Below, piece by piece: positions 40,609 to 49,041 of a stretch of 64,000 nucleotides of DNA. The stretch is from Pedobacter helvus (GTDB lineage Bacteria; Bacteroidota; Bacteroidia; Sphingobacteriales; Sphingobacteriaceae). Position 1 is the first letter of the stretch; every line of letters begins with the position of its first letter. The DNA lies in the NCBI RefSeq assembly GCF_005925325.1, contig NZ_SRMP01000005.1, positions 248,001 to 312,000 of the forward strand, given 5' to 3'. A program made the translations under genes and the position numbers. The notes under the pieces were generated by a model, which did not search any database, had not been told where the DNA came from, and was given only the letters and a program-made list of their open reading frames with translations.

Positions 40609-41997
40609 TTGACTTTAATTAAATCCATCTCTGGTATAAGGGGCACTATTGGCGGCAAGGCTGGCAATGGTTTAACCCCAATTGACGTAGTAAAATTTAC
40701 AGCTGCTTTTGGTTCTTGGGTAATTAGCAAAGCAGATAACAAAAGAATAGTTATTGGACGTGATGCACGTATTTCGGGCGAGATGGTGAATAATTTGGTG
40801 ATAGGTACGCTGCAAGGTTTAGGTATCGAAGTAATTGACCTAGGTTTGTCTACAACGCCAACGGTAGAGATTGCCGTTCCTTTAGAAAAGGCAGCTGGCG
40901 GAATTATTCTTACTGCTAGCCATAATCCAAAACAATGGAATGCCCTAAAGCTTTTAAATGCTAAAGGTGAATTTATTAGCGATACTGATGGTAAGGAGGT
41001 TTTAGAAATTGCAGAAAATTCGGATTTCAGCTTTGCGGAGGTAGATGAGTTGGGGCAAGTAAGAAAAGACGATACTTATATCCAAAAGCATATTGAAGCG
41101 ATTTTAGCATTGCCTTTGGTAGATGTAGAAGCCATCAAAAAAGCAAACTTTAAAGTAGCTATCGATTGTGTAAATTCAACTGGTGGTATTTTTCTTCCGC
41201 CTTTGTTGAAAGCGTTAGGTGTGGATACTGTTTACGAACTTTATTGCGAGCCTAACGGACAATTTCCTCATAATCCAGAGCCACTTCCAGAAAATTTAAC
41301 TGAGATTGCGAAAGTAGTACAGCAAAAAAATGCTGATTTAGGTATTGTGGTAGATCCAGATGTGGATAGATTAGCATTAGTGAACGAAGATGGTTCTATG
41401 TTTGGCGAAGAGTATACGTTAGTAGCCGTAGCTGATTATGTATTGAAAAATACACCTGGCAACACGGTTTCTAATCTTTCTTCTACAAGAGCATTGAGAG
41501 ATGTTACCGAAAAAGCAGGACAACAATATAACGCAGCTGCAGTAGGAGAGGTAAACGTAGTTAACCAAATGAAAGCAACCAATGCAATTATCGGTGGCGA
41601 AGGTAACGGTGGTATCATTTATCCAGAATCGCACTACGGTAGAGACGCTTTAGTTGGTATTGCTTTATTTTTATCACACTTAGCAAAATTTGGCAAACCT
41701 ATTTCTGTATTAAGAGCAAGCTATCCATCTTATCATATCTCAAAAAATAAAATTACCCTAACCCCTGATATGGACATAGACGTCTTATTACAAAAGGTGG
41801 AGGAGAAATATGAGAAACAACCACATAGCACCATAGATGGCTTGAAAATAGAGTTTGATAAATCTTGGGTACATTTGCGTAGATCAAATACAGAACCTAT
41901 TATTCGTATCTATAGCGAAGCAGAAAATGAAACTACTGCCGAAAATTTAGCGCAGAAAATCATTTCTGATATTAAGGAGATATTGCAGATAAATTAG
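40609..41997 (+). CDS. glmM: Phosphoglucosamine mutase GlmM
   Basis: A 463-residue enzyme of the alpha-D-phosphohexomutase family converting glucosamine-6-phosphate to glucosamine-1-phosphate on the way to UDP-GlcNAc, the substrate of MurA. The phosphoserine loop is TASHNPKQWNALK (Ser about 104), the metal loop DPDVDRLAL, the sugar loop GEGNGGIIYP and the C-terminal RRSNTEPIIRIYSEA. The start is TTG at 40609 (MTLIKSISGIRGT) although a frame from 40546 exists; SGIRGT is normally close to the N-terminus. Compared with GlmM of Bacteroidota the length is normal. Confidence 0.93.
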   Translation: MTLIKSISGIRGTIGGKAGNGLTPIDVVKFTAAFGSWVISKADNKRIVIGRDARISGEMVNNLVIGTLQGLGIEVIDLGLSTTPTVEIAVPLEKAAGGIILTASHNPKQWNALKLLNAKGEFISDTDGKEVLEIAENSDFSFAEVDELGQVRKDDTYIQKHIEAILALPLVDVEAIKKANFKVAIDCVNSTGGIFLPPLLKALGVDTVYELYCEPNGQFPHNPEPLPENLTEIAKVVQQKNADLGIVVDPDVDRLALVNEDGSMFGEEYTLVAVADYVLKNTPGNTVSNLSSTRALRDVTEKAGQQYNAAAVGEVNVVNQMKATNAIIGGEGNGGIIYPESHYGRDALVGIALFLSHLAKFGKPISVLRASYPSYHISKNKITLTPDMDIDVLLQKVEEKYEKQPHSTIDGLKIEFDKSWVHLRRSNTEPIIRIYSEAENETTAENLAQKIISDIKEILQIN

Positions 41998-42024
41998 AAG
42001 AATGGTTTAATCGTTGAAATTGGT

Positions 42025-42066
42025 AAACTGTTTAACTGACCGCTTTCAACTGATACCTGACCACTA
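42025..42066. repeat. CAGTT/AACTG-rich degenerate repeat
   Basis: AAACTGTTTAACTGACCGC, then TTTCAACTGATACC and TGACCACTAAA. This fills most of the gap between glmM and the cysteine desulfurase gene. Confidence 0.45.
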
Positions 42067-42095
42067 AAAAAGAACTAACTAACACACTTATAAAA

Positions 42096-43244
42096 ATGAA
42101 ACGAGTTTATTTAGACAATGCCGCTACCACGCCACTAGATCCGGTTGTAGTTGCAGAGATGACCAACGTAATGACCAATTACTTTGGAAATCCTTCTGCA
42201 ATACATGCTTTGGGCAGAGAGGTGAGAACCTTGGTAGAAAAAGCACGTAAAACGGTAGCTACGCTATTAAATGCTTCACCATCCGAGATTTTCTTTACTT
42301 CAGGTGGTACAGAAGCAGATAATACTGCTATCCGTTGTGGAATTGCTGCTTATGGTATTAAGCATGCCATTACTTCTAAAATCGAGCATCATGCAGTAGA
42401 GCATACCTTAAATATGTTGCTTAAAGATGGCGTGATCGATAAACTAAGTTTCGTTAATATCGATGAAAAAGGCAACGTTGATTATGCACATTTAGAAGAA
42501 TTGTTGCAGAACAACGATCGTACTTTTGTATCGTTAATGCACGCTAACAATGAGTTGGGCACTTTAACCGATATGGAAAAAGTGGGCGATTTGTGTGAAA
42601 AATACAATGCAATCTACCATGCTGATACCGTACAAACTATGGGACATTATGTTCACGATGTACGTAAATTGAAAGCTCATTTCATTGTTTGTGCAGCGCA
42701 TAAATTACATGGGCCAAAAGGTGTCGGCTTTTTGTACGTAAATAACAGTATCAAAATTCCACCTATGATTTATGGAGGTGCACAAGAACGTAACATGCGT
42801 GGTGGTACCGAAAACGTATACGGAATTGTGGGCTTGGCAAAAGCTTTAGAGATCGCTTATACAGAAATGGAAGCGCACCAAAGGCATGTGCAAGAATTGA
42901 AAGATTACATGAAAGCGCAGCTAATTGCCGAAGTTCCAGGCATTTCATTTAATGGCGAAACTGATGCAGATAAAAGCTTATACACGGTTTTAAACGTTTC
43001 TTTCCCAGAGATGGACATGGCAGATATGTTGTTGTTCAACTTGGATATCAATGGTATTTGCGCTTCTGGTGGTAGTGCTTGTTCGTCGGGTTCCAACATT
43101 GGTTCTCACGTACTAAACGGTATTAAAGCAGATCCAAATCGCCCTGCGGTACGTTTCTCATTTAGTAAATACACCACTAAAGAAGAAATAGATTACACTT
43201 TAGAGAAAGTGAAGATGGTAGTTAAGCAAAATGCTTTAGCTTAA
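42096..43244 (+). CDS. Cysteine desulfurase (IscS/NifS family)
   Basis: A 382-residue PLP enzyme that takes sulfur from cysteine for iron-sulfur clusters and other sulfur transfers. Lys203 in AAHKLHGPKG is the PLP-binding Lys, HADTVQ and the active-site Cys329 in SGSACSSGS is in the flexible loop. The IscS class is close to NifS. No iscU gene is next to it, so it may not be the dedicated IscS. It has a clear terminator 23 bp after the stop. The call of the enzyme family is firm. Confidence 0.94.
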   Translation: MKRVYLDNAATTPLDPVVVAEMTNVMTNYFGNPSAIHALGREVRTLVEKARKTVATLLNASPSEIFFTSGGTEADNTAIRCGIAAYGIKHAITSKIEHHAVEHTLNMLLKDGVIDKLSFVNIDEKGNVDYAHLEELLQNNDRTFVSLMHANNELGTLTDMEKVGDLCEKYNAIYHADTVQTMGHYVHDVRKLKAHFIVCAAHKLHGPKGVGFLYVNNSIKIPPMIYGGAQERNMRGGTENVYGIVGLAKALEIAYTEMEAHQRHVQELKDYMKAQLIAEVPGISFNGETDADKSLYTVLNVSFPEMDMADMLLFNLDINGICASGGSACSSGSNIGSHVLNGIKADPNRPAVRFSFSKYTTKEEIDYTLEKVKMVVKQNALA

Positions 43245-43266
43245 TCATCATAAACTCGTTAGAAAG

Positions 43267-43300
43267 AGAGAAATCGCACAGGTTTCTCTTTTTTGTTTTT
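43267..43300 (+). terminator. Terminator of the cysteine desulfurase gene
   Basis: AGAGAAA-tcgcacagg-TTTCTCT followed by TTTTTGTTTTTT forms a 7-bp stem and a long T-run. Confidence 0.8.
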
Positions 43301-43530
43301 TAGAAGAGCAGGTTCCAGTAATTCTATTTTCTGCCAGTCCTGCTTTTCGCTATAATCTTTTTGCGTTCTTTTTTGTCGTTATTTCGAACGCATGTGAGAA
43401 CTGAAAGAAAGCGAAGCTAAATCTACAAGCTAAACGCTTCTAACTAACAGATTTAGCGTTGCTTTCTTTCAGTTCTCCTCATTCCTCATCGATGACGCAC
43501 CAAAAAGTATTTCCGCTACAATCAGGTCTA
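43301..43530 (-). repeat. Modular dispersed repeat, copy B, with large cargo hairpin
   Basis: On the minus strand: AGACCTGATTGTAGCGG, AAATACTTTTTG, a cargo of about 160 bp, then AAGATTATAGCGAAAAGCAGG, the hairpin ACTGGCAG...CTGGAACCTGCTCTTCTAA. The cargo contains an inverted repeat (43396-43424 with 43449-43477): GAGAACTGAAAGAAAGC pairs with GCTTTCTTTCAGTTCTC and CTAAATCT with AGATTTAG. This is the longest copy in the window and shows that the middle can carry inserts. Confidence 0.8.
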
Positions 43531-43672
43531 ATTAACAAATTTCAGTTCTTCGAAACAGGCCGACTAGCATCAATACAAACTGCATTTCAAATAAAAACTC
43601 TTTAATCAACCATTTATCGCCAAAACATTAACTAAACTTCTATTTTTTTATTAGTATTGTATCTAAAGCCAT

Positions 43673-43687
43673 TGTTGATTATCAACA
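43673..43687. promoter_or_regulatory. Possible operator palindrome upstream of the symporter operon
   Basis: TGTTGAT-T-ATCAACA is a perfect 7+1+7 palindrome, 46 bp before the DUF485 ATG. A TAGTATTG (43652-43659) upstream could be a -7 box with one mismatch. The protein that would bind is unknown. Confidence 0.35.
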
Positions 43688-43732
43688 TAAAAACAATTAA
43701 CCATTATAAATCTTTTCGAACCCCTTTAAGTT

Positions 43733-44011
43733 ATGCATGTAAACAGCACAACCGAGGAAAAGGAAATCGTAACACGACAAAAGTCGAAACTAGGCGTACG
43801 ATTATTTTTCATCTATTTAATCTGCTATGCAGGTTTTGTAGCACTTGGTGTATTTAATTACGAATTACTATCCACAACCGTATTTTCTGGACTAAACTTA
43901 GCCGTAGTTTATGGCATAGGTTTAATTGTATTTGCGGTTATTATGGGCATTATTTACAACTACTATTGCACTAAATATGAAGATGAAGCTGAGAAAGGGG
44001 ATGCAAAATGA
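43733..44011 (+). CDS. DUF485 membrane protein (symporter partner)
   Basis: A 92-residue protein with two membrane helices (about 24-44 and 56-78) of the DUF485 family, which is typically encoded directly before an acetate-type sodium symporter, as E. coli yjcH before actP. Polar N-terminus and charged tail KYEDEAEKGDAK. The stop overlaps the next gene's start (ATGA), so translation is coupled. Confidence 0.88.
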   Translation: MHVNSTTEEKEIVTRQKSKLGVRLFFIYLICYAGFVALGVFNYELLSTTVFSGLNLAVVYGIGLIVFAVIMGIIYNYYCTKYEDEAEKGDAK

Positions 44012-45918
44012 TTTATGATATTTCAGTAACAGCATTAGTTTTCTTTTGCATTTTCGTAGGGCTGGTACTAGGGTTATCCTTCTATTTTGGCCGTAAAAAA
44101 AGTGACTCTTCATCGTATTACGCTGCTGGCGGACAAATTCATTGGGCAGTTAACGGTATTGCTTTTGCGGGCGATTATCTATCAGCAGCATCTTTCTTAG
44201 GTATTTGTGGAATGATTGCCGTTGCTGGATTTGATGGTTTTCTATACGCTATCGGGTTTTTAGCCGGTTGGATTGTGGCTTTATTCCTCATTGCAGAGCC
44301 ATTTAAGCGATTAGGCAAATACACTTTTACAGATGCCTTAAATGCAAAATTTAATTCAAGGGCAATCACACTAGCCGCCTCGGTAAGCACCTTGATCATT
44401 TCTATATTCTACCTCATTCCGCAAATGGTAGGAGCTGGAGATTTGGTAATGCCTCTGTTAGGCTTGCCTCACTGGGCGGGTGTAATCTTAGTTGGCGCAA
44501 TTGTAATTGCTATTGTGGCAAGTGCAGGTATGGCATCAACTACTTATGTGCAGTTCTTAAAAGGCGGTCTATTAATTGTATTATCCACCATATTAACCAT
44601 ATACATTCTTAAAAATGGCTTAACGCTATCTCCAGGTGGAAAAGATGATCCTTACCATACTTTTATAGAATTAGAGCCACAAGTAGAAAGTGCTGGAATT
44701 GCAGCAGTAGATGGCTGGGAGGTGCTAAGCCAACAAACAGTAAGCAATAAAACCTTTGTGAAATTAAGGCAGAACGGTGTTGAAAGATGGTTTTATTTAA
44801 CTGAGAAAGATGGAAAACAATCCTTAAAAGAAACACTAACCATTGTGCAAAAGGCTAATGGCGAAAAGTTGTACAATGGAGAGACCAAGGATAAAAGGAA
44901 GTTTTACCAGGTTGGTCACCTAAGTAAAATCATTGTTAATGGAAAAGAGGTGGAAAAAACCGGCGCAGTCGGTCCATTCGAATTTCTATCTACCATTAAA
45001 GAAAGTGACGTAGTCCGCTTCTTGCAAACAAAACTTACAGATGGCACTGATCAGGTTTCTATTTATTATCCTGAAATTACGGCCGGTTCTAAATTCATGC
45101 TGCCTGGTTTGAAATATAAGATCGGTACAGATGCGAGCTTGTGGAGTAAGTTAGATTTTGTATCGTTAATGTTAGCTTTATTTTTAGGAACAGCAGCGCT
45201 ACCACACATTCTTATTCGTTATTATACGGTAAAAACCCCTCGAGATGCTCGTAAATCTACCATTTTGGCGATTGCCGCTATTGGAGGTTTCTACATTCTT
45301 ACTTTATTTATTGGTTTGGGTGCAGGTGTAAATGGGGTAATGGATGTTGAATCTAGTAATATGGCCGCTCCATTATTAGCGAAAGCTTTTGGTGCTGTGC
45401 TGTTTTCTATCATTTCTGCTGTTGCTTTTGCTACTGTACTCGGAACCGTAGCCGGACTGATCGTAGCTTCATCGGGCGCCATTGCCCACGATTTCATCGA
45501 TATTTATTTGAAGAAAAACCTAAACGATAATAGTAAGGTGAAAGTAGGTAAAATAGCAGCTGTTGTGGTGGGAGTATTTGCAATCTTATTAGGCATGGCA
45601 TTTAAGGGCATCAACGTTTCTTTCTTGGTAGGATGGGCGTTTGCTATTGCGGCTTCTGCCAATTTACCGGCAATCTTGTTCCTGCTGTTCTGGAAGAGAA
45701 CTTCATCAACAGGTATTTCGGCATCAATTGTGGTGGGTATTGTAGCTTCTTTAGCGATTATCCTTACTTCCCCAACCATGTGGGATAAGTATGGGCTAGG
45801 TGCTGAAAATGCGATGCACCAAATGGAAAATCCGGCTTTAATTTCGTTCCCGTTAGCTGTATTGACGGTTTATGTGTTTTCGATTTTGTATCCGAAGAAG
45901 GAAGTTAAGGTAGGATAA
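44008..45918 (+). CDS. Sodium/solute symporter, acetate (ActP)-type
   Basis: A 636-residue transporter of the SSS family with about 13 helices (signature GWIVALFLIAEPFKRLGKYTFTDAL, GTAALPHILIRYYTVKTPRDARKST). The domain between helices 6 and 7 contains an extra soluble stretch of about 150 residues (about 210-385, FIELEPQVESAG, EVEKTGAVGPFEF), longer than in E. coli ActP (549 residues). Transport of acetate or similar monocarboxylates is likely from the DUF485 pairing. A terminator hairpin follows 55 bp after the stop. Confidence 0.9.
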   Translation: MIYDISVTALVFFCIFVGLVLGLSFYFGRKKSDSSSYYAAGGQIHWAVNGIAFAGDYLSAASFLGICGMIAVAGFDGFLYAIGFLAGWIVALFLIAEPFKRLGKYTFTDALNAKFNSRAITLAASVSTLIISIFYLIPQMVGAGDLVMPLLGLPHWAGVILVGAIVIAIVASAGMASTTYVQFLKGGLLIVLSTILTIYILKNGLTLSPGGKDDPYHTFIELEPQVESAGIAAVDGWEVLSQQTVSNKTFVKLRQNGVERWFYLTEKDGKQSLKETLTIVQKANGEKLYNGETKDKRKFYQVGHLSKIIVNGKEVEKTGAVGPFEFLSTIKESDVVRFLQTKLTDGTDQVSIYYPEITAGSKFMLPGLKYKIGTDASLWSKLDFVSLMLALFLGTAALPHILIRYYTVKTPRDARKSTILAIAAIGGFYILTLFIGLGAGVNGVMDVESSNMAAPLLAKAFGAVLFSIISAVAFATVLGTVAGLIVASSGAIAHDFIDIYLKKNLNDNSKVKVGKIAAVVVGVFAILLGMAFKGINVSFLVGWAFAIAASANLPAILFLLFWKRTSSTGISASIVVGIVASLAIILTSPTMWDKYGLGAENAMHQMENPALISFPLAVLTVYVFSILYPKKEVKVG

Positions 45919-45974
45919 TTTAGTAAAGCTTTAAGATCTGATGCTGAATCTTAACGAGACACACTTATATTTTA

Positions 45975-46003
45975 AAAAGCCAGTGCTAATGACACTGGCT
46001 TTT
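45975..46003. terminator. Bidirectional terminator between the symporter and tag genes
   Basis: AAAAGCCAGTG-ctaatga-CACTGGCTTTT, an 11-bp perfect stem with A- and T-flanks; it terminates the symporter (plus) and tag (minus). Confidence 0.88.
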
Positions 46004-46007
46004 CTAA

Positions 46008-46559
46008 CTATTGATTAACCCATTTCGGGTTACTTTTCAAAATCTTTGCATGGATAGCGCATGAGGCATCATGGGCACCCGGTAAATATCCAATGCTCAT
46101 TAAAAACTCACCAACTATTTCCCCGCCCGTAAACTTAAAAGTCTTTTTAAAGAGCTTAATCCACTCTGCTTTGGTTTTCGGGTGATGATGTTCTAACCAC
46201 TTTTCGAAGCTGCCAAACTCTTTTTGTATATCGAGAATAGTCTTTGCATTTTCTATAGCTGCGTTTACTTTGAGTTTGTTGCGTATAATACCCGCGTCTT
46301 GTAACAAACGTTCTCTATCCGCTTCTGTGAAGTTGGCTACTGTATTGACATCGAAATTGGCATAAGCTTTTCTAAAACCTTCTTCCTTTTTCAAGATGGT
46401 TTCCCAACTTAAGCCTGCTTGGTTAATTTCTAAAATCAATCTGCCAAATAGCTCGTTATCGTCATGGATAGGAAAACCATAATGATTATCGTGATAATTC
46501 GTATGTAAAGCCTTGCGTTCTTCGGGCTGCATATTTGGTATTGCACTACAATAGCTCAT
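46008..46559 (-). CDS. tag: DNA-3-methyladenine glycosylase I (Tag)
   Basis: A 183-residue base-excision repair enzyme removing 3-methyladenine. It has the Tag zinc ligands C4 (MSYC), His in YHDNHYG, and the C-terminal GAHDASC (His, Cys), plus QAGLSWETILKKEEGFRKAYANFD and LVQDAGIIRNKLK-type residues (DAGIIRNKLKVNAAIENAK). The length is close to E. coli Tag (187). Standalone, convergent with the symporter. Confidence 0.94.
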   Translation of the reverse strand: MSYCSAIPNMQPEERKALHTNYHDNHYGFPIHDDNELFGRLILEINQAGLSWETILKKEEGFRKAYANFDVNTVANFTEADRERLLQDAGIIRNKLKVNAAIENAKTILDIQKEFGSFEKWLEHHHPKTKAEWIKLFKKTFKFTGGEIVGEFLMSIGYLPGAHDASCAIHAKILKSNPKWVNQ

Positions 46560-46666
46560 ATTAATAATTGATATTTATTTGATAGCAAAAATAATCATCC
46601 TACTGACAACCCTATGGCAGTTGGAAATTTATTTATTATTAAAATCAATAGGTGTAAAATTTCTTC

Positions 46667-46686
46667 ATTCCCGCGTAGGCAGGAAT
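46667..46686. repeat. Hairpin ATTCCCGCGTAGGCAGGAAT
   Basis: ATTCC pairs with GGAAT around a 10-base loop. Strings of this form (ATTCCCGCGNAGGCGGGAAT) are common intergenic elements in bacteria. It is in the gap between tag and the epimerase-like gene. Confidence 0.5.
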
Positions 46687-46728
46687 CGTAAAGCCATAAG
46701 AAAACGTAATATTTTCGTAGATTCCCAA

Positions 46729-47397
46729 CTAAATCTGAGATAACGAGAGGAGTTCTTTCATCTCTTTCCAATGATAAATCTTTACTTTTTCTTCAGGTCT
46801 TTGCGCTGCTCTAATCATTGCTTTGGCAATATTTTCTGCAGTAATACCTTTGTATTTGTTCAATTTACCTACCAATAAAAGATTTGCTACTGAGAATATT
46901 TTAATGAAAACTTTTTCCAGCGGTCTGCTTTCTTCTCTGTTTCCCATAATCATCGACGGGCGGAAAATATGAGTGTATTCAAAGTCGACGGCAATAACAT
47001 CTCTCTCGGCTTCGCCTTTAGTTTTTGTATAGAAGATAGAAGACTTCGCATTTGCACCTACCGCTGAAACTAACATCACCGAGCTGGCTCCATTTGTTTT
47101 GGTTAATTGCGCTGCTAGTACAGGATAATCGTGATCTATTTGGTAATATTCCTTTTGATCGGGAGTTTTCTTTTTAGTGGTTCCTAAGGAGATAAATACA
47201 TCATCACCAACTAAATATGCTGCATTTTGAGCCAAACTATGATAATCGGCAATAACGATGTTCAGTTTTGGATGCTGCACATTTAAAGGTTTCCTAACTA
47301 CGATGGTGACTTCGCCGTAAATATCGCTCTGCAATAAATCTCTCAATAAATATCCACCTACAAAACCGCTTGCGCCAAAAAGGATTGCTTTCTTCAT
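46729..47397 (-). CDS. NAD(P)-binding Rossmann protein (atypical SDR/TIP30-like)
   Basis: A 222-residue oxidoreductase-like protein of the NmrA/TIP30 atypical SDR type. NAD(P)-binding GASGFVGGYLLRDL starts at residue 8, then DVFISLGTTKKK, SAVGANAKSSIFYTKTKGEAERDV and HIFRPSMIMGNREESRP. The YxxxK-type catalytic residues appear as YTKTKG. Substrate unknown. Monocistronic. Confidence 0.85.
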   Translation of the reverse strand: MKKAILFGASGFVGGYLLRDLLQSDIYGEVTIVVRKPLNVQHPKLNIVIADYHSLAQNAAYLVGDDVFISLGTTKKKTPDQKEYYQIDHDYPVLAAQLTKTNGASSVMLVSAVGANAKSSIFYTKTKGEAERDVIAVDFEYTHIFRPSMIMGNREESRPLEKVFIKIFSVANLLLVGKLNKYKGITAENIAKAMIRAAQRPEEKVKIYHWKEMKELLSLSQI

Positions 47398-47533
47398 TTT
47401 TCGAACTTGATGTGTAATGTTACAAACAAACTTTAAACGGAGATTGTTAGGTAAACGTACTAAAACTTAAGATCATGGAAACATTCCAATTTATTGGATT
47501 AGCTCCATTACCATTAAATAAAAATTATAAATT

Positions 47534-47737
47534 ATGGAAAATAAAGATAAAAAAGAAAAAGACGTTAGGGTAGATCTAATTGATATCGATGATACCAAGC
47601 CAGCCAGAACAGAAGAAAATATAGAATCTACTTCTTCATCGAAAGTTACGAGCAAATTTAGTAAAACTCCACCTCGTAAACATGAACCATTGGGTGGTGG
47701 GCACGAACCTGGAACTGACCCAGGTACTGGTTTTTAA
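47534..47737 (+). CDS. Small hydrophilic protein with HEPGTDPGTGF tail
   Basis: A 67-residue very polar protein (many Lys, Asp, Glu and Ser; no membrane helix) ending GGGHEPGTDPGTGF. No family recognised. The ATG at 47534 follows an AT-rich leader, and the frame is intact. A terminator at 47759 follows its stop. A start for the next gene at 47682 would overlap it and is not used. Whether the peptide is an expressed protein is unproven. Confidence 0.5.
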   Translation: MENKDKKEKDVRVDLIDIDDTKPARTEENIESTSSSKVTSKFSKTPPRKHEPLGGGHEPGTDPGTGF

Positions 47738-47758
47738 TAGAAAATATTGTTTAAATTT

Positions 47759-47787
47759 AAACCACGGCGATACAGTCGTGGTTTTTT
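47759..47787 (+). terminator. Terminator before the metallo-hydrolase gene
   Basis: AACCACG-gcgatacagt-CGTGGTT followed by TTTTT. It separates the small hydrophilic protein from the MBL-fold gene, whose ATG is only 12 bp after it. Confidence 0.75.
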
Positions 47788-47798
47788 ATTGCATATTT

Positions 47799-48701
47799 AT
47801 GGAACGTAGACAGTTTATTCAGCACTCTGCATTGGCTTTAGCCCTTGTTTCTATCTATAAATCAAACGCTTTTGCTGGCGGCATTCAGCAAGCTTACCAA
47901 TTTAAGCTTTTGAGAAATGATATTGGTGTTTTCACCGAACAAGGTGGAACTATCGGATGGCTAAATAGCAGCGAAGGTTTTGCAGTAATCGATTCGCAAT
48001 TTCCTAACTCGGCACCTCATGTAATCGAAGAATTAAAGAAGTTGGGAAGCAAATCTTTCAAATATCTATTGAATACGCACCATCATGGAGATCACACCGG
48101 TGGAAATATTGCTTTTAAAGGTTTGGTGGAACATGTAGTTGCTCATGAGAACTCACTGAAAAACCAAAAATCAACTGCTGAAAAGGCAAATAGTTTAGAT
48201 AAACAGTTGTTGCCTGATTTGACTTTTGGTAACAGCGGTTGGAAGACCAAGTTAGGCGGAGAGAAAATTAAAGCACATTATTTTGGTGCCGGCCATACAA
48301 ATGGAGATAGCGTTTATCATTTCGAAAATGCGAACACTGCTCACGTAGGCGATTTGGTTTTTAACCGTCGATATCCGTTTATTGATACCGCAAATGGTGC
48401 GAATATTGGTAGCTGGATTAAGGTGTTAGATCAAATTTCGAATAAGTTCGATAACGATACACTGTTTATTTTTGGGCATAGTCGAGATCCTGAAAAAATA
48501 ACTGGCAATAAAGCAGATATTGCTGCTTTTAAAAATTACCTGCGGTCGTTATTGGATTTTGTGGGTAAAGAAATTAAAGCTGGTAAAACCAAAGAAGATA
48601 TTTTGAAGACGACTGAAATTCCAAATGCTCCCGAATGGCAGGGCGATGGCATTGCTAGAAGTTTAAATGCAGCTTATGCGGAGTTGAGTAATTCGAAGTA
48701 A
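47799..48701 (+). CDS. Tat-exported metallo-beta-lactamase-fold hydrolase
   Basis: A 300-residue MBL-fold protein. The N-terminus MERRQFIQHSALALAL carries a twin-arginine signal (RRQFIQ). Metal ligands: H94-x-H96-x-D98-H99 (THHHGDHTGGN), then GAGHTNGDS (His), HVGDLVF (Asp) and a last His in FIFGHS. Many relatives hydrolyse thioesters, lactones or beta-lactams; substrate unknown. The longer frame from 47682 overlaps the preceding gene and has no signal peptide, so 47799 is used. Tat export would fold it with metal in the cytosol. Confidence 0.87.
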   Translation: MERRQFIQHSALALALVSIYKSNAFAGGIQQAYQFKLLRNDIGVFTEQGGTIGWLNSSEGFAVIDSQFPNSAPHVIEELKKLGSKSFKYLLNTHHHGDHTGGNIAFKGLVEHVVAHENSLKNQKSTAEKANSLDKQLLPDLTFGNSGWKTKLGGEKIKAHYFGAGHTNGDSVYHFENANTAHVGDLVFNRRYPFIDTANGANIGSWIKVLDQISNKFDNDTLFIFGHSRDPEKITGNKADIAAFKNYLRSLLDFVGKEIKAGKTKEDILKTTEIPNAPEWQGDGIARSLNAAYAELSNSK

Positions 48702-48748
48702 AGGCTTTGGTTAATAAACTCGATAGTAGTGAAAAGACTTTTTGTTTT

Positions 48749-48818
48749 TGTCATCCTGAGCTTGTCGAAGGATAGTTGTATGTAGATGGGCAAATGCTTC
48801 GACAGGATCAGCATGACA
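48749..48818. repeat. TGTCATCCTGAGC...GCTCAGCATGACA-type palindrome
   Basis: TGTCATCCTGAGCTTGTCGA pairs with the end TCGACAGGATCAGCATGACA over a 28-nt loop. It lies 47 bp after the MBL gene, where it may end that transcript. Confidence 0.7.
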
Positions 48819-48837
48819 GGTGTTTACGCTCATGCAA

Positions 48838-48902
48838 ACAAAAAAGATTGTAACGATAGCCGGGCTTTAGAAACATCCTAAACGGATAATTGCTTTTCTA
48901 AT
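48838..48902 (+). repeat. Modular dispersed repeat, degraded copy F
   Basis: AAAAAAGATTGTAACGATAG, CCGGGCTTTAG, and the end AATTGCTTTTCTAAT. It keeps the second GATTGTAGCG module and the terminal tail but not the terminal hairpin. Confidence 0.6.
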
Positions 48903-48999
48903 AATCAACCAAAATCTAATAGAAGAAAAATAGTTTAATTTATAAACGTTCTATATTTCAAATATTTCTTTATGAGGTGGATACCGTCTTAGCACTTAT

Positions 49000-49019
49000 A
49001 GTGTTAACACTTATATTTG
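49000..49019 (+). promoter_or_regulatory. cydAB promoter with an adjoining palindromic operator
   Basis: AGTGTTAACACT (49000-49011) is a perfect 12-bp palindrome touching TATATTTG (49012-49019), a -7 box. The octamer CACTTATA occurs twice around it (48993-49000 and 49008-49015). The mRNA start would be about 20 bp before the ATG at 49042. The palindrome would overlap the polymerase site, so a repressor is possible. Confidence 0.5.
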
Positions 49020-49041
49020 TTCAGTCCTAATCCCCTAACGC

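Larger units (their letters stand above)
43245..43732. other. Spacer between the cysteine desulfurase and DUF485 genes
   Basis: These 488 bp contain a terminator (43267-43300), modular repeat copy B (43301-43530) with a 25-pair cargo hairpin, and an AT-rich promoter region with the palindrome TGTTGATTATCAACA at 43673-43687. No coding frame is supported; the short frames in other phases lack homology features. Confidence 0.6.
48702..49041. other. Spacer between MBL-fold gene and cydA
   Basis: These 340 bp contain a palindromic repeat (48749-48818), a degraded modular repeat (48838-48902) and the cydA promoter region with a 12-bp palindrome. No further genes seen. Confidence 0.6.

Noticed and set aside
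47534..47737. Ribosomally made, modified peptide precursor
   Set aside because: No leader-cleavage motif with confidence, no modification enzyme and no dedicated exporter nearby; kept only as a small protein.
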